A DNA stretch of 64,000 nt from Mesorhizobium denitrificans (GCF_003403035.1 NZ_QURN01000001.1:434001-498000), one strand, 5' to 3'. Counted from the stretch's first letter, positions 29,939 to 39,317 are shown. Made by a program: numbers and translations. The notes: a model not told the origin generated them from the sequence alone.

Positions 29939-31185
29939 GCGCCGAACCTCGGTCTGCCGCTGACAGCGCTTTCGACACAGTCGGCCATCGATCCATAAAG
30001 CACCGCATAGCCAGTATTTCCGGGCGCATAATGTGCGAATTTCCCGGAATTCGTCATCAACACACCGCCGGGCATATCAGCCATGATCGGCGTTACCACC
30101 ACACACGTATCCGCCACAACCGTGATGCCCTGCGCTTCCAGCGTCACGCGGCCTCCGTCGCGGTCGAGTTCGCTCAGCACATGCCTGCCCGTACACGCGT
30201 AAAACGGCACAGCTACCCGCCGTCCGGCCAGCAATTTCCGTAGCCGCGCGAACTCCTCCACCGACAAATGCGGACTGCCGATAGCAACCGCGTCGATCCG
30301 GTCCGTTCGCTCTGCGGTCGAAAGGCGAGCCTGCGCGTCCCGCACCATCTGGCCTGTCACGACAATCCGCTCCGCCGGTTCGGCCCCGCGCAGCACCCTC
30401 GCCAAATCCGGCGCTTCGGGCGTTATGCCCTCCATGTGGAACAGCCCAACCGAACCGGAAGAAGCCGCCGCAGCGCCGAATGCTTTCAGCGCATCCTCGC
30501 CCGGATGCTTGCCGATCCCCGCCACCACGCCGATTTCCGTACCGGCCAAGCGTCCAAAAAGGCTTCCCAGAACCGGCCACGCGATTTCGGATTCCAGAAA
30601 CGCGCGGTCCAGCCCAGAAACGTCAAAAACAAAGCGGGCCAGCCGGTTTTCGCTTCGATGCAGCCCGTAATCCGGCGCGCGACCGCTTATAGCGCAGGCA
30701 ATATCGAGAAAATCGCCATAGCGATTGGTGCGCGCGCCGAGCACGGAATTGCAGAAAACCACGGCGTTGGATTCGCCCCACGCAACATCGCTGCCAAGCG
30801 CTGGACGATGCCCGCTTTGATAGGGCGCGCATGTCCAACTAGGCTCACAGCCAAGATCGAGATAGGCGTGCATCATGCGTTGCGCCATCTCGCGCTCGTG
30901 TCCGACCAGCCGCACGCGCGCGCATCCGGTCAGGTCCAGCGCGCCGACATTCAGCGTCGCGCGTACGGCGGTTTTCGCACCGCCTTCGACCAGCTTTTCC
31001 GCAAACAATGTGCCGGAATCGCCGTGATAAAGCGCGCCATCGATATGCGCGGATTGCACCGGAATAAGCCGCGGCGCTCCCAGCAGCCGCGCCGATTCCA
31101 CCACGATGCGCATGGCCATTGCCGCGCCGGCTCCGGTGTCGCCTGCCAGCGTTGACCGCTCCTGCGCCGATAATTCGAGGCTCAC
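29935..31185 (-). CDS. Aconitase X catalytic (large) subunit, probable cis-3-hydroxy-L-proline dehydratase
   Basis: 416 residues from a GTG at 31185. I prefer this start because AGAGG lies just before it and it begins 4 bases after the moeB stop; the longer frame to 31236 would add a poor leader and overlap moeB by 47 bases. AcnX family (DUF521) hallmarks are WTCAPYQSGHRPALGSDVAW, ESNAVVFCNSVLGARTNR, GRAPDYGLH and the C-terminal TNSGKFAHYAPG. With the small subunit it likely dehydrates cis-3-hydroxy-L-proline to delta1-pyrroline-2-carboxylate. A trans-3-hydroxyproline dehydratase lies 20 kb away. No transporter or reductase for the pathway is adjacent. Confidence 0.86.
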   Translation of the reverse strand: MSLELSAQERSTLAGDTGAGAAMAMRIVVESARLLGAPRLIPVQSAHIDGALYHGDSGTLFAEKLVEGGAKTAVRATLNVGALDLTGCARVRLVGHEREMAQRMMHAYLDLGCEPSWTCAPYQSGHRPALGSDVAWGESNAVVFCNSVLGARTNRYGDFLDIACAISGRAPDYGLHRSENRLARFVFDVSGLDRAFLESEIAWPVLGSLFGRLAGTEIGVVAGIGKHPGEDALKAFGAAAASSGSVGLFHMEGITPEAPDLARVLRGAEPAERIVVTGQMVRDAQARLSTAERTDRIDAVAIGSPHLSVEEFARLRKLLAGRRVAVPFYACTGRHVLSELDRDGGRVTLEAQGITVVADTCVVVTPIMADMPGGVLMTNSGKFAHYAPGNTGYAVLYGSMADCVESAVSGRPRFGA

Positions 31186-31189
31186 GCCG

Positions 31190-31945
31190 TCACCTCTTGT
31201 AGCGCATGGTGTCGAACCGCGCGGCCAGCCCGTCATAGAGCAGCAACCGCCCGACCAGCGGCTCGCCTATGCCGGTAATCAGCTTGATCACTTCCATCGC
31301 CTGCAGGGTTCCCATCACGCCCGTCAGCGCGCCAATGACGCCCGCCTCGGCACAGGATGGCACCAACCCGTCAGGCGGCGGCTCAGGAAACAGGTCGCGA
31401 TAGCGCGGGTTCTGCCTGCCCTCATCATCCACCCCAAACGGCATCAGCACCGTCAGCGAGCCGTCAAACCGCCCCACCGCTGCATGAACCAGCGGCTTTT
31501 TCTCTGCTTCGCATGCATCCGCCAATGCAAACCGCGTTTCAAAATTGTCGGATCCATCCACGACAATATCGTAGCCGATAACCAAACCTGCGGCATTTTC
31601 TGCGCTCAATCTGACTTTATGTAGTTCAACGCTTACATTTGGATTTGTGCGCACAATCGATGCTTTTGCGCTTTCGCCTTTTGGCAGTCCGAGCGCGCCT
31701 GTCTCGTGGATAATCTGCCGCTGAAGGTTGGAAAGCGAAACTGTGTCGTCCTCGACAATACCGAGCGTTCCAACCCCTGCCGCCGCCAGATATTGCAGCA
31801 CCGGCGCACCTAGCCCGCCCGCACCAATCACCAATACACGCGCCTGTTTCAGCTTTTGCTGTCCCGTGCCTCCGATTTCCGGCAGCACGATATGCCGCGC
31901 ATAGCGTTCAATCTCACTATCGGAAAGCGGCGGCATCGTTGTCAT
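31190..31945 (-). CDS. moeB: Molybdopterin-synthase adenylyltransferase MoeB (ThiF/HesA family)
   Basis: E1-like enzyme that adenylates the C-terminus of MoaD (or ThiS) for sulfur transfer. 251 residues: RYARHIVLPEIGGTGQQKL, nucleotide-binding VLVIGAGGLGAPVLQYLAAAG, then LSNLQRQIIHETGALGLPKG, and DGSDNFETRFALADAC. PSCAEAGVIGALTGVMG follows. The Zn-binding cysteine pairs of MoeB are incomplete by eye (single Cys in PSCAE, none in the tail), so it may be a zinc-free variant. It is followed by the AcnX genes 4 bases later. Confidence 0.88.
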   Translation of the reverse strand: MTTMPPLSDSEIERYARHIVLPEIGGTGQQKLKQARVLVIGAGGLGAPVLQYLAAAGVGTLGIVEDDTVSLSNLQRQIIHETGALGLPKGESAKASIVRTNPNVSVELHKVRLSAENAAGLVIGYDIVVDGSDNFETRFALADACEAEKKPLVHAAVGRFDGSLTVLMPFGVDDEGRQNPRYRDLFPEPPPDGLVPSCAEAGVIGALTGVMGTLQAMEVIKLITGIGEPLVGRLLLYDGLAARFDTMRYKR

Positions 31946-32000
31946 TTCAGTAACATAGCGACCATTTCGGCCATTGCCACCAGTTAGTTCACTTTACCCC

Positions 32001-33137
32001 TCAACCTTCCGTCTCTTGCACACTCCCATGATCGACGGTCAAAAATTGAGCGCGTCCGCGCAGACTGGAGAACAGCGTCGCTTCTGTGCCCGTCATAAAG
32101 CACTGACAACCGAGTTCTTCCAGAATCGAAAACAATGCTGCGCGGCGTCCGGCATCCAGATGCGCGGCAATCTCATCCAGCAGCAGAATCGGCGTCAAAC
32201 CGGACATGTCACGGCAAAGTCGCGCGTGCGACAACACAATCCCCACCAAAAGCGCCTTTTGCTCGCCGGTTGAGCACAAATCGGCGGGCATGTCCTTGGG
32301 CCGGTGTCGCACCCGCAAATCCGCGCGATGCGGGCCGTCCAGCGCACGCCCGGATGCTCGATCCCTCTCGCGCCCCTCCGCCAAAACCCGTCGAAAATAC
32401 TCCTCGGCCTCAACCGCGGGCATTTCCGCGACAAACCCCTCGACCACCCCATCCAGCGCCAAATCGGCCTGAGGAAACGGCCCGTCGTTTGGCAGCTTTT
32501 CAATCATTGCCGCGATCAGCCGCAAAGTCTCGACACGCGCCGCCGCAACTGCTGCCCCGGCTTCAGCCATTTGCGCTTCAATCGCCTCAAACCAACCCAC
32601 GTCGCGCACATTATCCGTAAGCAAACGATTACGATCACGCATGGCCTTTTCATAGGCCGACGTCACTTGGCCATGCGATGTATTGACCGTCATCACCAAG
32701 CGGTCGAGAAAACGCCGTCGGTCTGCCGCTGGTCCGGTAAATAGCCCGTCCATCGCTGGCGTCAGCCACATCACGCGCAGCCATTCCAGCAGCGCATCGG
32801 CGCTTTTTGCATTTGCGCCGTTTATCCGCACCTTCCTGACAGACTCTCCGGTCAGAATATCGGGCGCGGTCGTGCCGGTTCCAATCTCGGCATCGCCTTC
32901 TTCGCCATCAATGCTTGCATGAATCGCGAACGTCCCGCTGCCGCCCTCGCGCGCCACCTCCGCCAGCGTTGCGCGCCGAAATCCGCGACCGGGCGCAAGA
33001 AGCGAAATCGCCTCAAGCAAATTCGTCTTGCCCGCCCCGTTGTCGCCGGTCAGCACCACAGCGCCCGGCTCGAACTCGATGCTGAGATTTCCGTAGTTGC
33101 GGTAATCAGTAAGCGTAAGCTTACCAATAAAGCTCAT
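32001..33137 (-). CDS. recF: DNA replication/repair protein RecF
   Basis: SMC-like ATPase that loads RecA at gaps with RecOR. 378 residues: N-terminal LTDYRNYGNLSIEFEPG, Walker A GDNGAGKTNL (31-40), an ABC-like signature around CSTGEQKALLVG, and Walker B LLLDEIAAHLD. It starts one base after the dnaN stop, so dnaN-recF are coupled. Confidence 0.96.
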   Translation of the reverse strand: MSFIGKLTLTDYRNYGNLSIEFEPGAVVLTGDNGAGKTNLLEAISLLAPGRGFRRATLAEVAREGGSGTFAIHASIDGEEGDAEIGTGTTAPDILTGESVRKVRINGANAKSADALLEWLRVMWLTPAMDGLFTGPAADRRRFLDRLVMTVNTSHGQVTSAYEKAMRDRNRLLTDNVRDVGWFEAIEAQMAEAGAAVAAARVETLRLIAAMIEKLPNDGPFPQADLALDGVVEGFVAEMPAVEAEEYFRRVLAEGRERDRASGRALDGPHRADLRVRHRPKDMPADLCSTGEQKALLVGIVLSHARLCRDMSGLTPILLLDEIAAHLDAGRRAALFSILEELGCQCFMTGTEATLFSSLRGRAQFLTVDHGSVQETEG

Positions 33138-33138
33138 G

Positions 33139-34257
33139 CTAGACCCGCATCGGCATCAGGACATAAAGCGTGTGTTCGTCTGCCGCATCCTGTATCAGCG
33201 TTGGCGAACCCGCATCGGCCAGCAAAAAGCGCGCTTCCGTGCCGCCAAGCTGCGCCGCAACATCCAGCAAATATTTGGCGTTGAAGCCGATCTCGATCGG
33301 GTCTGACGAATAGTCCGCCGCAACCTCTTCCGTCGCGCTGCCCGAATCCGGGTTGTTCACCGCCAGCGTCACCTGTCCGTCGGCGATGGAAAGCTTCACT
33401 GCGCGCCCGCGCTCGGATGAAATCGTGGAAACGCGATCCACCGCCGAAGCAAAGCTCTGCCGGTCCAATATCAGCTTCTTGTCATTATTCGCCGGAATAA
33501 CGCGCTGATAATCCGGGAATGTCCCGTCAATCAGCTTCGACGTAAGAATCACAGGCCCGATTGTGAAGCGGATTTTGCTTTCGGAAACTTCGGTCGTCAC
33601 CGCAATATCCGGATCGTCGAGCAGCTTCTGCATTTCGCTGACGGTCTTGCGTGGAATGATGATTCCCGCCATTCCCTCGGAGCCCGCCGGCGCGTCCATT
33701 TCGGCTCGCGCCAGACGGTGACCGTCCGTCGCGACGGCCCGCAGTTTCAGTTTTCCGCCGCTTTCATGGGTATGGAAATAGATGCCGTTCAAATAATAGC
33801 GCGTTTCCTCGGTCGAAATCGCAAATTGCGTCTTGTCGATAAGACCTTTCAGTGCCGTCGATTCGAGACGGAAAATATGCGGATAGGAACCGCTTGAAAG
33901 CGCCGGGAAATCCGATGCGGGCAGGCATTGCAGCCGGAACGATGTGCGGCCGGAAATCACCGACATTGCCGCGCCGCCGTCGTCAACCTTGAGCATAACT
34001 TCGGCGCCATCCGGCAGCTTGCGAACAATGTCATAGAGCAGATGCGCGGGCACGGTCGTAGATCCGGCTTGCTCAACGCGTGCGGGCGTTGCCTCGTTCA
34101 TTTCCAGATCGAGGTCGGTTGCCTTCATCTCCAGCGTTGCGCCTTCCGCCGTCAGCAGCGCGTTCGACAGGATCGGTATGGTGTTGCGCCGTTCCACCAC
34201 GCGATGAATGTGGTTGAGCGACTTGAGAAGATTCGACCGTTCGATGATGACACGCAT
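33139..34257 (-). CDS. dnaN: DNA polymerase III beta subunit (sliding clamp)
   Basis: Ring-shaped processivity clamp of DNA polymerase III. 372 residues from the ATG at 34257 (MRVIIERSNLLKSLNHIHRV), which is the canonical alphaproteobacterial N-terminus. The frame extends to 34305, but that Ser/Pro-rich leader is not family-like. Three clamp repeats are covered, with IPILSNALL near the start and the end YVLMPMRV. dnaA lies 2.5 kb upstream on the same strand, separated by two opposite-strand genes, so the classical dnaA-dnaN operon is broken. Confidence 0.96.
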   Translation of the reverse strand: MRVIIERSNLLKSLNHIHRVVERRNTIPILSNALLTAEGATLEMKATDLDLEMNEATPARVEQAGSTTVPAHLLYDIVRKLPDGAEVMLKVDDGGAAMSVISGRTSFRLQCLPASDFPALSSGSYPHIFRLESTALKGLIDKTQFAISTEETRYYLNGIYFHTHESGGKLKLRAVATDGHRLARAEMDAPAGSEGMAGIIIPRKTVSEMQKLLDDPDIAVTTEVSESKIRFTIGPVILTSKLIDGTFPDYQRVIPANNDKKLILDRQSFASAVDRVSTISSERGRAVKLSIADGQVTLAVNNPDSGSATEEVAADYSSDPIEIGFNAKYLLDVAAQLGGTEARFLLADAGSPTLIQDAADEHTLYVLMPMRV

Positions 34258-34555
34258 TGGAGGCTCACTTGACGAACTTGGCGCGGCGGAAGGGTCTTCT
34301 GCCACGCGTATAAATTTGGTTCAAATGACAGGAAAAGCAGGCGAAAGGCAAGGGTTAGACTGGCAGTAAAGCCTCATGATCGCCCCCTTGTTGATAACCT
34401 CGATCCGCCCCCTCGCAACGTTCTGCGCCCGACCGTGCTACAACCCTGCCAAGGTGCGCTGCCCTTCTCTGTCCTGCTGCGCCGTCATACCTTCGCCCAA
34501 TCGCTCGCGAGTCGGCCGCGTGCTATGGCCGGTGGTGCCGCTCGGGAGGAGGGCG
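34258..34555. other. Gene-free spacer between dnaN and the phosphoesterase leader
   Basis: About 300 bases with no credible gene. It must carry the dnaN promoter (minus) and the promoter of the phosphoesterase-kinase pair (plus). I cannot assign either with confidence. No repeat element is visible. Confidence 0.5.
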
Positions 34556-34588
34556 ATGATTACACTAATTAAGCCACTGTCATGTTGA
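34556..34588 (+). CDS. Possible leader peptide overlapping the phosphoesterase start
   Basis: ATG at 34556 has an excellent ribosome-binding site (GGAGGAGGG, about 6 bases upstream) and encodes only MITLIKPLSC before TGA at 34586-34588. Its stop overlaps the ATG of the phosphoesterase gene (34582), which has no good ribosome-binding site of its own. This layout suggests translational coupling through a 10-residue leader. Alternatively the ribosome-binding site belongs to a start lost by a frame change. Confidence 0.5.
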   Translation: MITLIKPLSC

Positions 34589-35325
34589 TTGGCATATTGT
34601 CCGACATTCACGCCAATCGAGAGGCGTTTGACGCCGCGCTCGAAGCAATTTCGCAGGCGGGGGCGCAGCGCATAATTTTGCTGGGCGATCTGGTCGGCTA
34701 CGGTCCCGACCCGACTTATGTCGTTGAAAAAAGCCGCGCGCTGATAGCCTCCGGCGCGGTCGGTATTCTTGGCAATCACGACGAGGCGGCGGCCACGGGT
34801 AACACATCCGGCATGTCGGAAAACGCGCGCGATGCGATCCGCTGGACCATTGAACAACTCTCCGCCGATCAGCGCGACTTTCTGGCAAAGCTGCCATTGT
34901 CACATCTGGACGGCGAAATTCTCTACACGCATGCCGGCGCGTGGCGGCCTCAGTCCTGGCCCTATGTGATGGAGGCATCGGACGCCAGGCGTTCTTTTGA
35001 AGCCGTGCCGGCGCGCATCGCGATTTGCGGTCACACCCACGTTCCGGCGATATTCTATTCCACGGCGCACGGCTCGGTCAGCAGCTTCACGCCGTTGGCA
35101 AACAAGCCCGCACCGCTGTTCGCCACGCTTCGCAGCGTCATCGTCACCGGCTCGGTGGGCCAGCCGCGCGATGGCAACCCCGCGGCCTGTGTCGCATTGC
35201 TCGACACAGGCGCCATGGACGTCACTATGTTACGTATCGCTTACGATTGGGACAAAACAGCCGAGAAAATCAGCCGCGCTGGCCTGCCAGGCTGGCTTGG
35301 CATGCGACTGAAAATCGGGAGGTAG
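34582..35325 (+). CDS. Metallophosphoesterase (calcineurin-like, YfcE/MJ0936 type)
   Basis: 247-residue metal-dependent phosphoesterase. Motifs: SDIHAN (7-12), GDLVGYGPDP, GNHDEAA, HAGAW and the terminal GHTHVP. This group includes phosphodiesterases and diadenosine-tetraphosphatase-like enzymes; the substrate is unknown. It is followed 3 bases later by the protein kinase-Usp gene, so it may act as the phosphatase or nucleotide-signal partner of that kinase. That pairing is inference from position only. Confidence 0.88.
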   Translation: MLIGILSDIHANREAFDAALEAISQAGAQRIILLGDLVGYGPDPTYVVEKSRALIASGAVGILGNHDEAAATGNTSGMSENARDAIRWTIEQLSADQRDFLAKLPLSHLDGEILYTHAGAWRPQSWPYVMEASDARRSFEAVPARIAICGHTHVPAIFYSTAHGSVSSFTPLANKPAPLFATLRSVIVTGSVGQPRDGNPAACVALLDTGAMDVTMLRIAYDWDKTAEKISRAGLPGWLGMRLKIGR

Positions 35326-35328
35326 TGC

Positions 35329-36747
35329 ATGAGCCAGACTTTCGCCCCCGGCGTGGTCATAGATGGGTTTGAGCTCGTCGAGCGCCTTCCGTCAGGCGGC
35401 ATGGCGTCCGTCTGGAAAGCGCGGAAGCCGGGCATTGATGGCGATGTTATCTTGAAAATCCCGTTTCTTGACCCCGGTCAGGATGTGTCCGTCGTCATTG
35501 GGTACGAAGTGGAGGACATGATTGCGCGCCGCCTTTCGGGCAAGCATGTTCCGCACTTTCATGCATTTGGCGACCTCAGAAACGTTCCATACATTGCGAT
35601 GGAGTTCGTCGAAGGCACCAGCGTTGCCGCGCTCGCCAAGTCCGCGCCTTTGCCGTTCGAGGAAGTTCGCCGCATCGGTATTCAAACGGGCGAAGCGCTC
35701 GCCGCGCTGCACGAGCAGAAGGTCACGCATCTCGACCTCAAGCCGGAAAACATTATCATCGCCAAGCGTGGCGCGGTCTTGCTGGATTTCGGGCTGGCGC
35801 GTCACGCAGAATTACCAGACCTGCTGGCCGAACAGAGCGACGTTCCGATGGGCACCGCCGCCTATATTGCGCCGGAGCAGGTTCTTGGCATTCGCAACGA
35901 CAAATCCAGCGATATTTTCGCGCTGGGTTGCATTCTTTACCAACTCGCCAGCGGCGAGGAACCGTTCGGTTGGCCACAGACGACTGCCGGAATGCGCCGC
36001 CGTCTGTTCCAGCGTCCACCTGCATTGCGTTCACTCAATCCCAATGTGCCACGCTGGCTGGAACAGATCATCGAGAGATGCATGGAGGTTGACCGCGCCC
36101 GCCGCTACACCGATGCAGGGCAGCTCGTTCACGATTTGCGAAATCCAGATCAAGTCAGATTGATCGAACGTAAGCCAGAGCCAACGGGGCTCAAGGCGCT
36201 TTTCCACCGACTGTTTGGCGGCGGCGATGCGCGCACCGAGCTTTTGCTGAGGAAAAGCACTGACATGGGCGAGGGGCCGCCGGTAATTGTCACGGCGGTA
36301 GACCTCTCCGGTGGCATCGATGCCTTGGCCGAAGAAATCCGCACCGAGACGGCAATCGTTCTCGCCGCGCGGCGCGATTCGCGCTTGGCGTGCGTTGCAG
36401 TGCTCAAAACCGAGATCATCGGCGATTCACCGCAGGTCGATGCGGATGGCCGTTCAAACTACGTCAACATGCTGGTTTCATTGAAAGATTGGGCGCATCC
36501 GCTGCATTTGCCGGATGGTCGCGCTAGTTTTCACGTGCTGGAGGCCGTCAGTCCTGCAGATGCGATTCTGGATTTCGCGGAGCGCAACCATGCAGGCCGA
36601 ATCGTGATGGGCGCGCGCGCGTCATCCGCCATGCGGCGGCACCTTGGCTCCGTCTCCACCAAGGTTGTGGCGGAAGCGAAGTGCTCCGTTTCGGTCGTCA
36701 GGATAAAAGCGGTCGAAACCGCCGCGAGCGATACGACACCGGAATAG
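35329..36747 (+). CDS. Serine/threonine protein kinase fused to a universal stress protein domain
   Basis: 472 residues. Residues about 14-275 are a Hanks-type kinase: glycine loop LPSGGMASVWK (20-30), ATP lysine in VILKIP (Lys43), alpha-C Glu60, catalytic HLDLKPEN (Asp136) and the DFG Asp153, followed by MGTAAYIAPEQ. Residues about 318-465 are a UspA-like domain ending with RIVMGARASSAMRRHLGSVS and TKVVAEAKCSVSVVRIK. No membrane helix or PASTA domain is present, so it is cytosolic. The kinase may be regulated by nucleotide binding or stress through the Usp domain. Similar fusions are known in Hyphomicrobiales with unclear targets. Confidence 0.92.
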   Translation: MSQTFAPGVVIDGFELVERLPSGGMASVWKARKPGIDGDVILKIPFLDPGQDVSVVIGYEVEDMIARRLSGKHVPHFHAFGDLRNVPYIAMEFVEGTSVAALAKSAPLPFEEVRRIGIQTGEALAALHEQKVTHLDLKPENIIIAKRGAVLLDFGLARHAELPDLLAEQSDVPMGTAAYIAPEQVLGIRNDKSSDIFALGCILYQLASGEEPFGWPQTTAGMRRRLFQRPPALRSLNPNVPRWLEQIIERCMEVDRARRYTDAGQLVHDLRNPDQVRLIERKPEPTGLKALFHRLFGGGDARTELLLRKSTDMGEGPPVIVTAVDLSGGIDALAEEIRTETAIVLAARRDSRLACVAVLKTEIIGDSPQVDADGRSNYVNMLVSLKDWAHPLHLPDGRASFHVLEAVSPADAILDFAERNHAGRIVMGARASSAMRRHLGSVSTKVVAEAKCSVSVVRIKAVETAASDTTPE

Positions 36748-36770
36748 CGGCGCGCGGTTTGGCGCGCCGC
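36747..36770. terminator. Convergent hairpin between the kinase and dnaA
   Basis: GCGGCGCGC, loop GGTTTG, then GCGCGCCGC: a perfect 9-bp GC stem that begins at the kinase stop and ends 13 bases before the dnaA stop. It could end transcription from both sides. A T-tract is lacking, so intrinsic termination is uncertain. Confidence 0.5.
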
Positions 36771-36782
36771 CCCTGTAATTGT

Positions 36783-38306
36783 TCAAGCCTGATCGACAAT
36801 CAGGCGGCGCAGCAGTTCAAGCTCCTGCGCCAGTGTCTGGTCCGACGATGACAGGTCCTCGATCTTGCGCACGGCGTGCAACACGGTCGTGTGATCCCTT
36901 CCGCCAAACCGCCGTCCGATTTCCGGCAGCGAGCGAGGCGTCATGGATTTGGACAGAAACATTGCGACCTGACGCGGCTTTACGATCGTCCGCGTGCGGC
37001 GGTTCGACAGAAGCTCCGTCTTGGACACGTTGTAATGCCGCGCGACGATGCGCTGAATATCCTCGATGCGCACACGCTTCGGCTCACCCGAGCGGTAGAT
37101 GCGGCCCAGAATATCGTCGATACGATCCACGGTTATCTGCGGTTCGAGTGTGTGGCGCAGCAGAAGCTGGTTGAATGCACCTTCCAGATCGCGACCGCTG
37201 CCGGTTATGGTGCGCGCGACATGCTCCAGCACTTCCGCAGAAATCTCGACAGACGCGTCATCGCCCTTGGCCGAATCCAGTCGCTGCTTCAGCATGTCGT
37301 ACCGCATTGCGTAATCGGGCGCTGACATTTCCAGCGCAACGCCGCCGACAAGGCGCGAGCGCACGCGTGGCTCCAGCGATTCCAGATCTGATGGCGGGCG
37401 GTCGGCCGCAACCACGACCTGCTTGGCGCTGTCCAGCAGCATGTTCAGCAGATGGCAGAACTCGTGCTGGATCGACTTGCCCTGCAAAAACTGCATGTCG
37501 TCGATGATTAGCAGGTCGATGTCGCGGAACTGCTCCTTGAGCACCAGCGCGTAATTGTCGCGAATGGCGGTCGCAAAGCGCCACATGAAATATTCCGCCG
37601 TCAGGTAAACGACTCGCGCCTTCGGATTCTGCTTCACAGCTTCTGCCGCGATGGCCTGCAGCAGGTGAGTCTTGCCGAGTCCAACCGAAGCGTGGAGGAA
37701 AAGCGGATTGAACCGCACCGCGCTGGCATGGGATTCCGCCACGGCACGAGCCGCCGCGAAGGCAACGCGGTTCGATGGGCCTTCAATGAAAGACCCAAAC
37801 GTATAGCGCGTATCGAGGGGCGAGCCGAGCACCGGCGAACGGCCGGCATCTATCGCCGCAGCCGATGGCGCCGCAGTTTTTGGGCTGGCGTGGCGCTCAA
37901 CACGAGGCGCGGCAGCGGTCGAATGTGCAGAAGTTGCGCTGCGCGCCGGTTGCGGCGCAGGCTGAACAGCCACGGTGGCTTGTGTCTGACGTGCCGCCGA
38001 ACGCACGACGATTTCCAGCTTCAGCAGTTCCGGTTCTTCCGCGCGCCACAGCTCCACGATCAGGTCAAGATAGTGGCTGTTGATCCAGGAGCGCAGAAAA
38101 GCGGTTGGGACCGAAATGCGAACGAGGCTCTTCGATGCTTCCGCCAGCTTCATGCGCTGGAACCAGCTCGAATATACCTCCGTGCCGAGGCGCGCTTTCA
38201 ACTGGGCTTTGACGCGTTCAAAAGTCAGCGCTGAAGCATCGACTTTTTCCATGTCCTCCCCGTTATCCTCTTGCGCCCAATGCGATGGCACCACACTGAT
38301 CGACAT
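36783..38306 (-). CDS. dnaA: Chromosomal replication initiator DnaA
   Basis: AAA+ initiator that binds DnaA boxes and melts oriC. 507 residues from the ATG at 38306. AGGAAGGG just upstream supports this start over a GTG at 38357. Domain I is around [20 protein letters not shown]. Domain II is an Ala/Pro-rich linker. Domain III has Walker [12 protein letters not shown] and Walker [14 protein letters not shown]. Domain IV carries the DnaA signature [16 protein letters not shown]. It is convergent with the kinase-Usp gene and preceded by a long gene-free region. Confidence 0.97.
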   Translation of the reverse strand: MSISVVPSHWAQEDNGEDMEKVDASALTFERVKAQLKARLGTEVYSSWFQRMKLAEASKSLVRISVPTAFLRSWINSHYLDLIVELWRAEEPELLKLEIVVRSAARQTQATVAVQPAPQPARSATSAHSTAAAPRVERHASPKTAAPSAAAIDAGRSPVLGSPLDTRYTFGSFIEGPSNRVAFAAARAVAESHASAVRFNPLFLHASVGLGKTHLLQAIAAEAVKQNPKARVVYLTAEYFMWRFATAIRDNYALVLKEQFRDIDLLIIDDMQFLQGKSIQHEFCHLLNMLLDSAKQVVVAADRPPSDLESLEPRVRSRLVGGVALEMSAPDYAMRYDMLKQRLDSAKGDDASVEISAEVLEHVARTITGSGRDLEGAFNQLLLRHTLEPQITVDRIDDILGRIYRSGEPKRVRIEDIQRIVARHYNVSKTELLSNRRTRTIVKPRQVAMFLSKSMTPRSLPEIGRRFGGRDHTTVLHAVRKIEDLSSSDQTLAQELELLRRLIVDQA

Positions 38307-38998
38307 CCACCCTTCCTTTTCTTCCACGCGCACTGTCCTCTCGCCGCGTTGGGGCACGGCAGGGTCGGCGCATACTTAATTTGGTTTGAGTTCCTTGCGT
38401 ACGAAAACCCCTCCGGTCATGAAAACTCGACCGGCGCAAAGAACACGCAGACTAATACCAACCTCGTTCCCCGCCACACGGAGACAAACCTTATCTGGCC
38501 CCGGAATCGCTCCCAAGGTCAGAACAGCCGCCGCTTTGGCTTGGTTTGTCGGGCGTGGCCCGCTGTTTGATGGATCGACCTTATCGATATCGCGGAGATA
38601 AGAGCAAGGGCGTGAATAACGTTTTTTTAACGTACAAGCTCATCCCGAGCTCTCAAATGGCCTCAACCTCACGGCAAGGTATTGTGATTCAAACCTTTTC
38701 AGAATGTGCTGCTAGAAGGATCAAAATTTCTTTTTTTTGCCCTTGACACGAAGCTAGCCGGCTTGGGCCGGAGGAGTCACATAGACCATATTCGCTATGT
38801 TCTATAAGTCATTGAAAAATATGAAAAAATGTCGTCAAGGAAACGCCGCAACTATGGGTAGAATTTCCTTAAATCCGTTTAGCCAATTGATCTTTCGTAA
38901 CAAATTGAGCGCGGCTTAAGTAGTGCTCTCGCCGGGGGTCGGAACCAAATCCTGAACACCGCACCAGCGCGTCAAAGCCGATCATTTGCCGGCAAACG
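38307..38998. other. Gene-free region upstream of dnaA
   Basis: About 690 bases with no credible coding sequence. It should hold the dnaA promoter (minus). Visible features: an inverted CTTATC...GATAAG pair at 38580-38602, another CTTATC at about 38490, a T-run near 38623-38629 and a run of 8 T at 38730-38738, a TTGACA at 38743-38748 (plus) with no matching -10, and an AT-rich section from about 38780 to 38910. I did not find clear TTATCCACA DnaA boxes, so I do not call oriC here. An unannotated small RNA is possible but not shown. Confidence 0.5.
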
Positions 38999-39022
38999 AA
39001 AAAAGCGCCCAGAAGGGCGCTT
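38999..39022 (-). terminator. Intrinsic terminator of rpsT
   Basis: On the minus strand AAGCGCCC, loop TTCT, GGGCGCTT followed by a run of T (six T in all): a classic rho-independent terminator 29 bases past the rpsT stop. Confidence 0.9.
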
Positions 39023-39050
39023 CATCCAAATAGTCAAATTTTGTTAAGGC

Positions 39051-39317
39051 TTAGGCCTGAACAGAACGTACGCGCTTGGCAAGGCGCGAAACCTTGCGGG
39101 ATGCGGTGTTCTTGTGCATCACGCCCTTGGTTGCGGCGCGCATCAGTTCCGGCTGCGCTGCGAGGAAGGCTGCTTCTGCTGCCGTCTTGTCGCCGGAAGC
39201 GATTGCCTCTTCGACCTTACGGACATAGGTGCGCACGCGCGAACGGCGGTTCTTGTTGATCTCGGTACGGCGTGCGATCTTGCGCGTCGCCTTCTTGGCC
39301 GAGGGAGTATTGGCCAT
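39051..39317 (-). CDS. rpsT: 30S ribosomal protein S20
   Basis: 88-residue basic 16S rRNA-binding protein starting [20 protein letters not shown], with [14 protein letters not shown] and the C-terminal [17 protein letters not shown], diagnostic of S20. It is monocistronic by its signals: a strong promoter at 39409-39437 and a clear terminator at 38999-39022. The order echA-rpsT-(gap)-dnaA is conserved in many rhizobia. Confidence 0.97.
   Translation of the reverse strand: MANTPSAKKATRKIARRTEINKNRRSRVRTYVRKVEEAIASGDKTAAEAAFLAAQPELMRAATKGVMHKNTASRKVSRLAKRVRSVQA

Noticed and set aside
38271-38746. Short frames in the dnaA upstream region
   Set aside because: No ribosome-binding sites or protein-like composition; they overlap the dnaA 5' end and AT-rich spacer.
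38307-38998. Chromosomal origin
   Set aside because: dnaA is often unlinked to oriC in this class, and I saw no cluster of consensus DnaA boxes.
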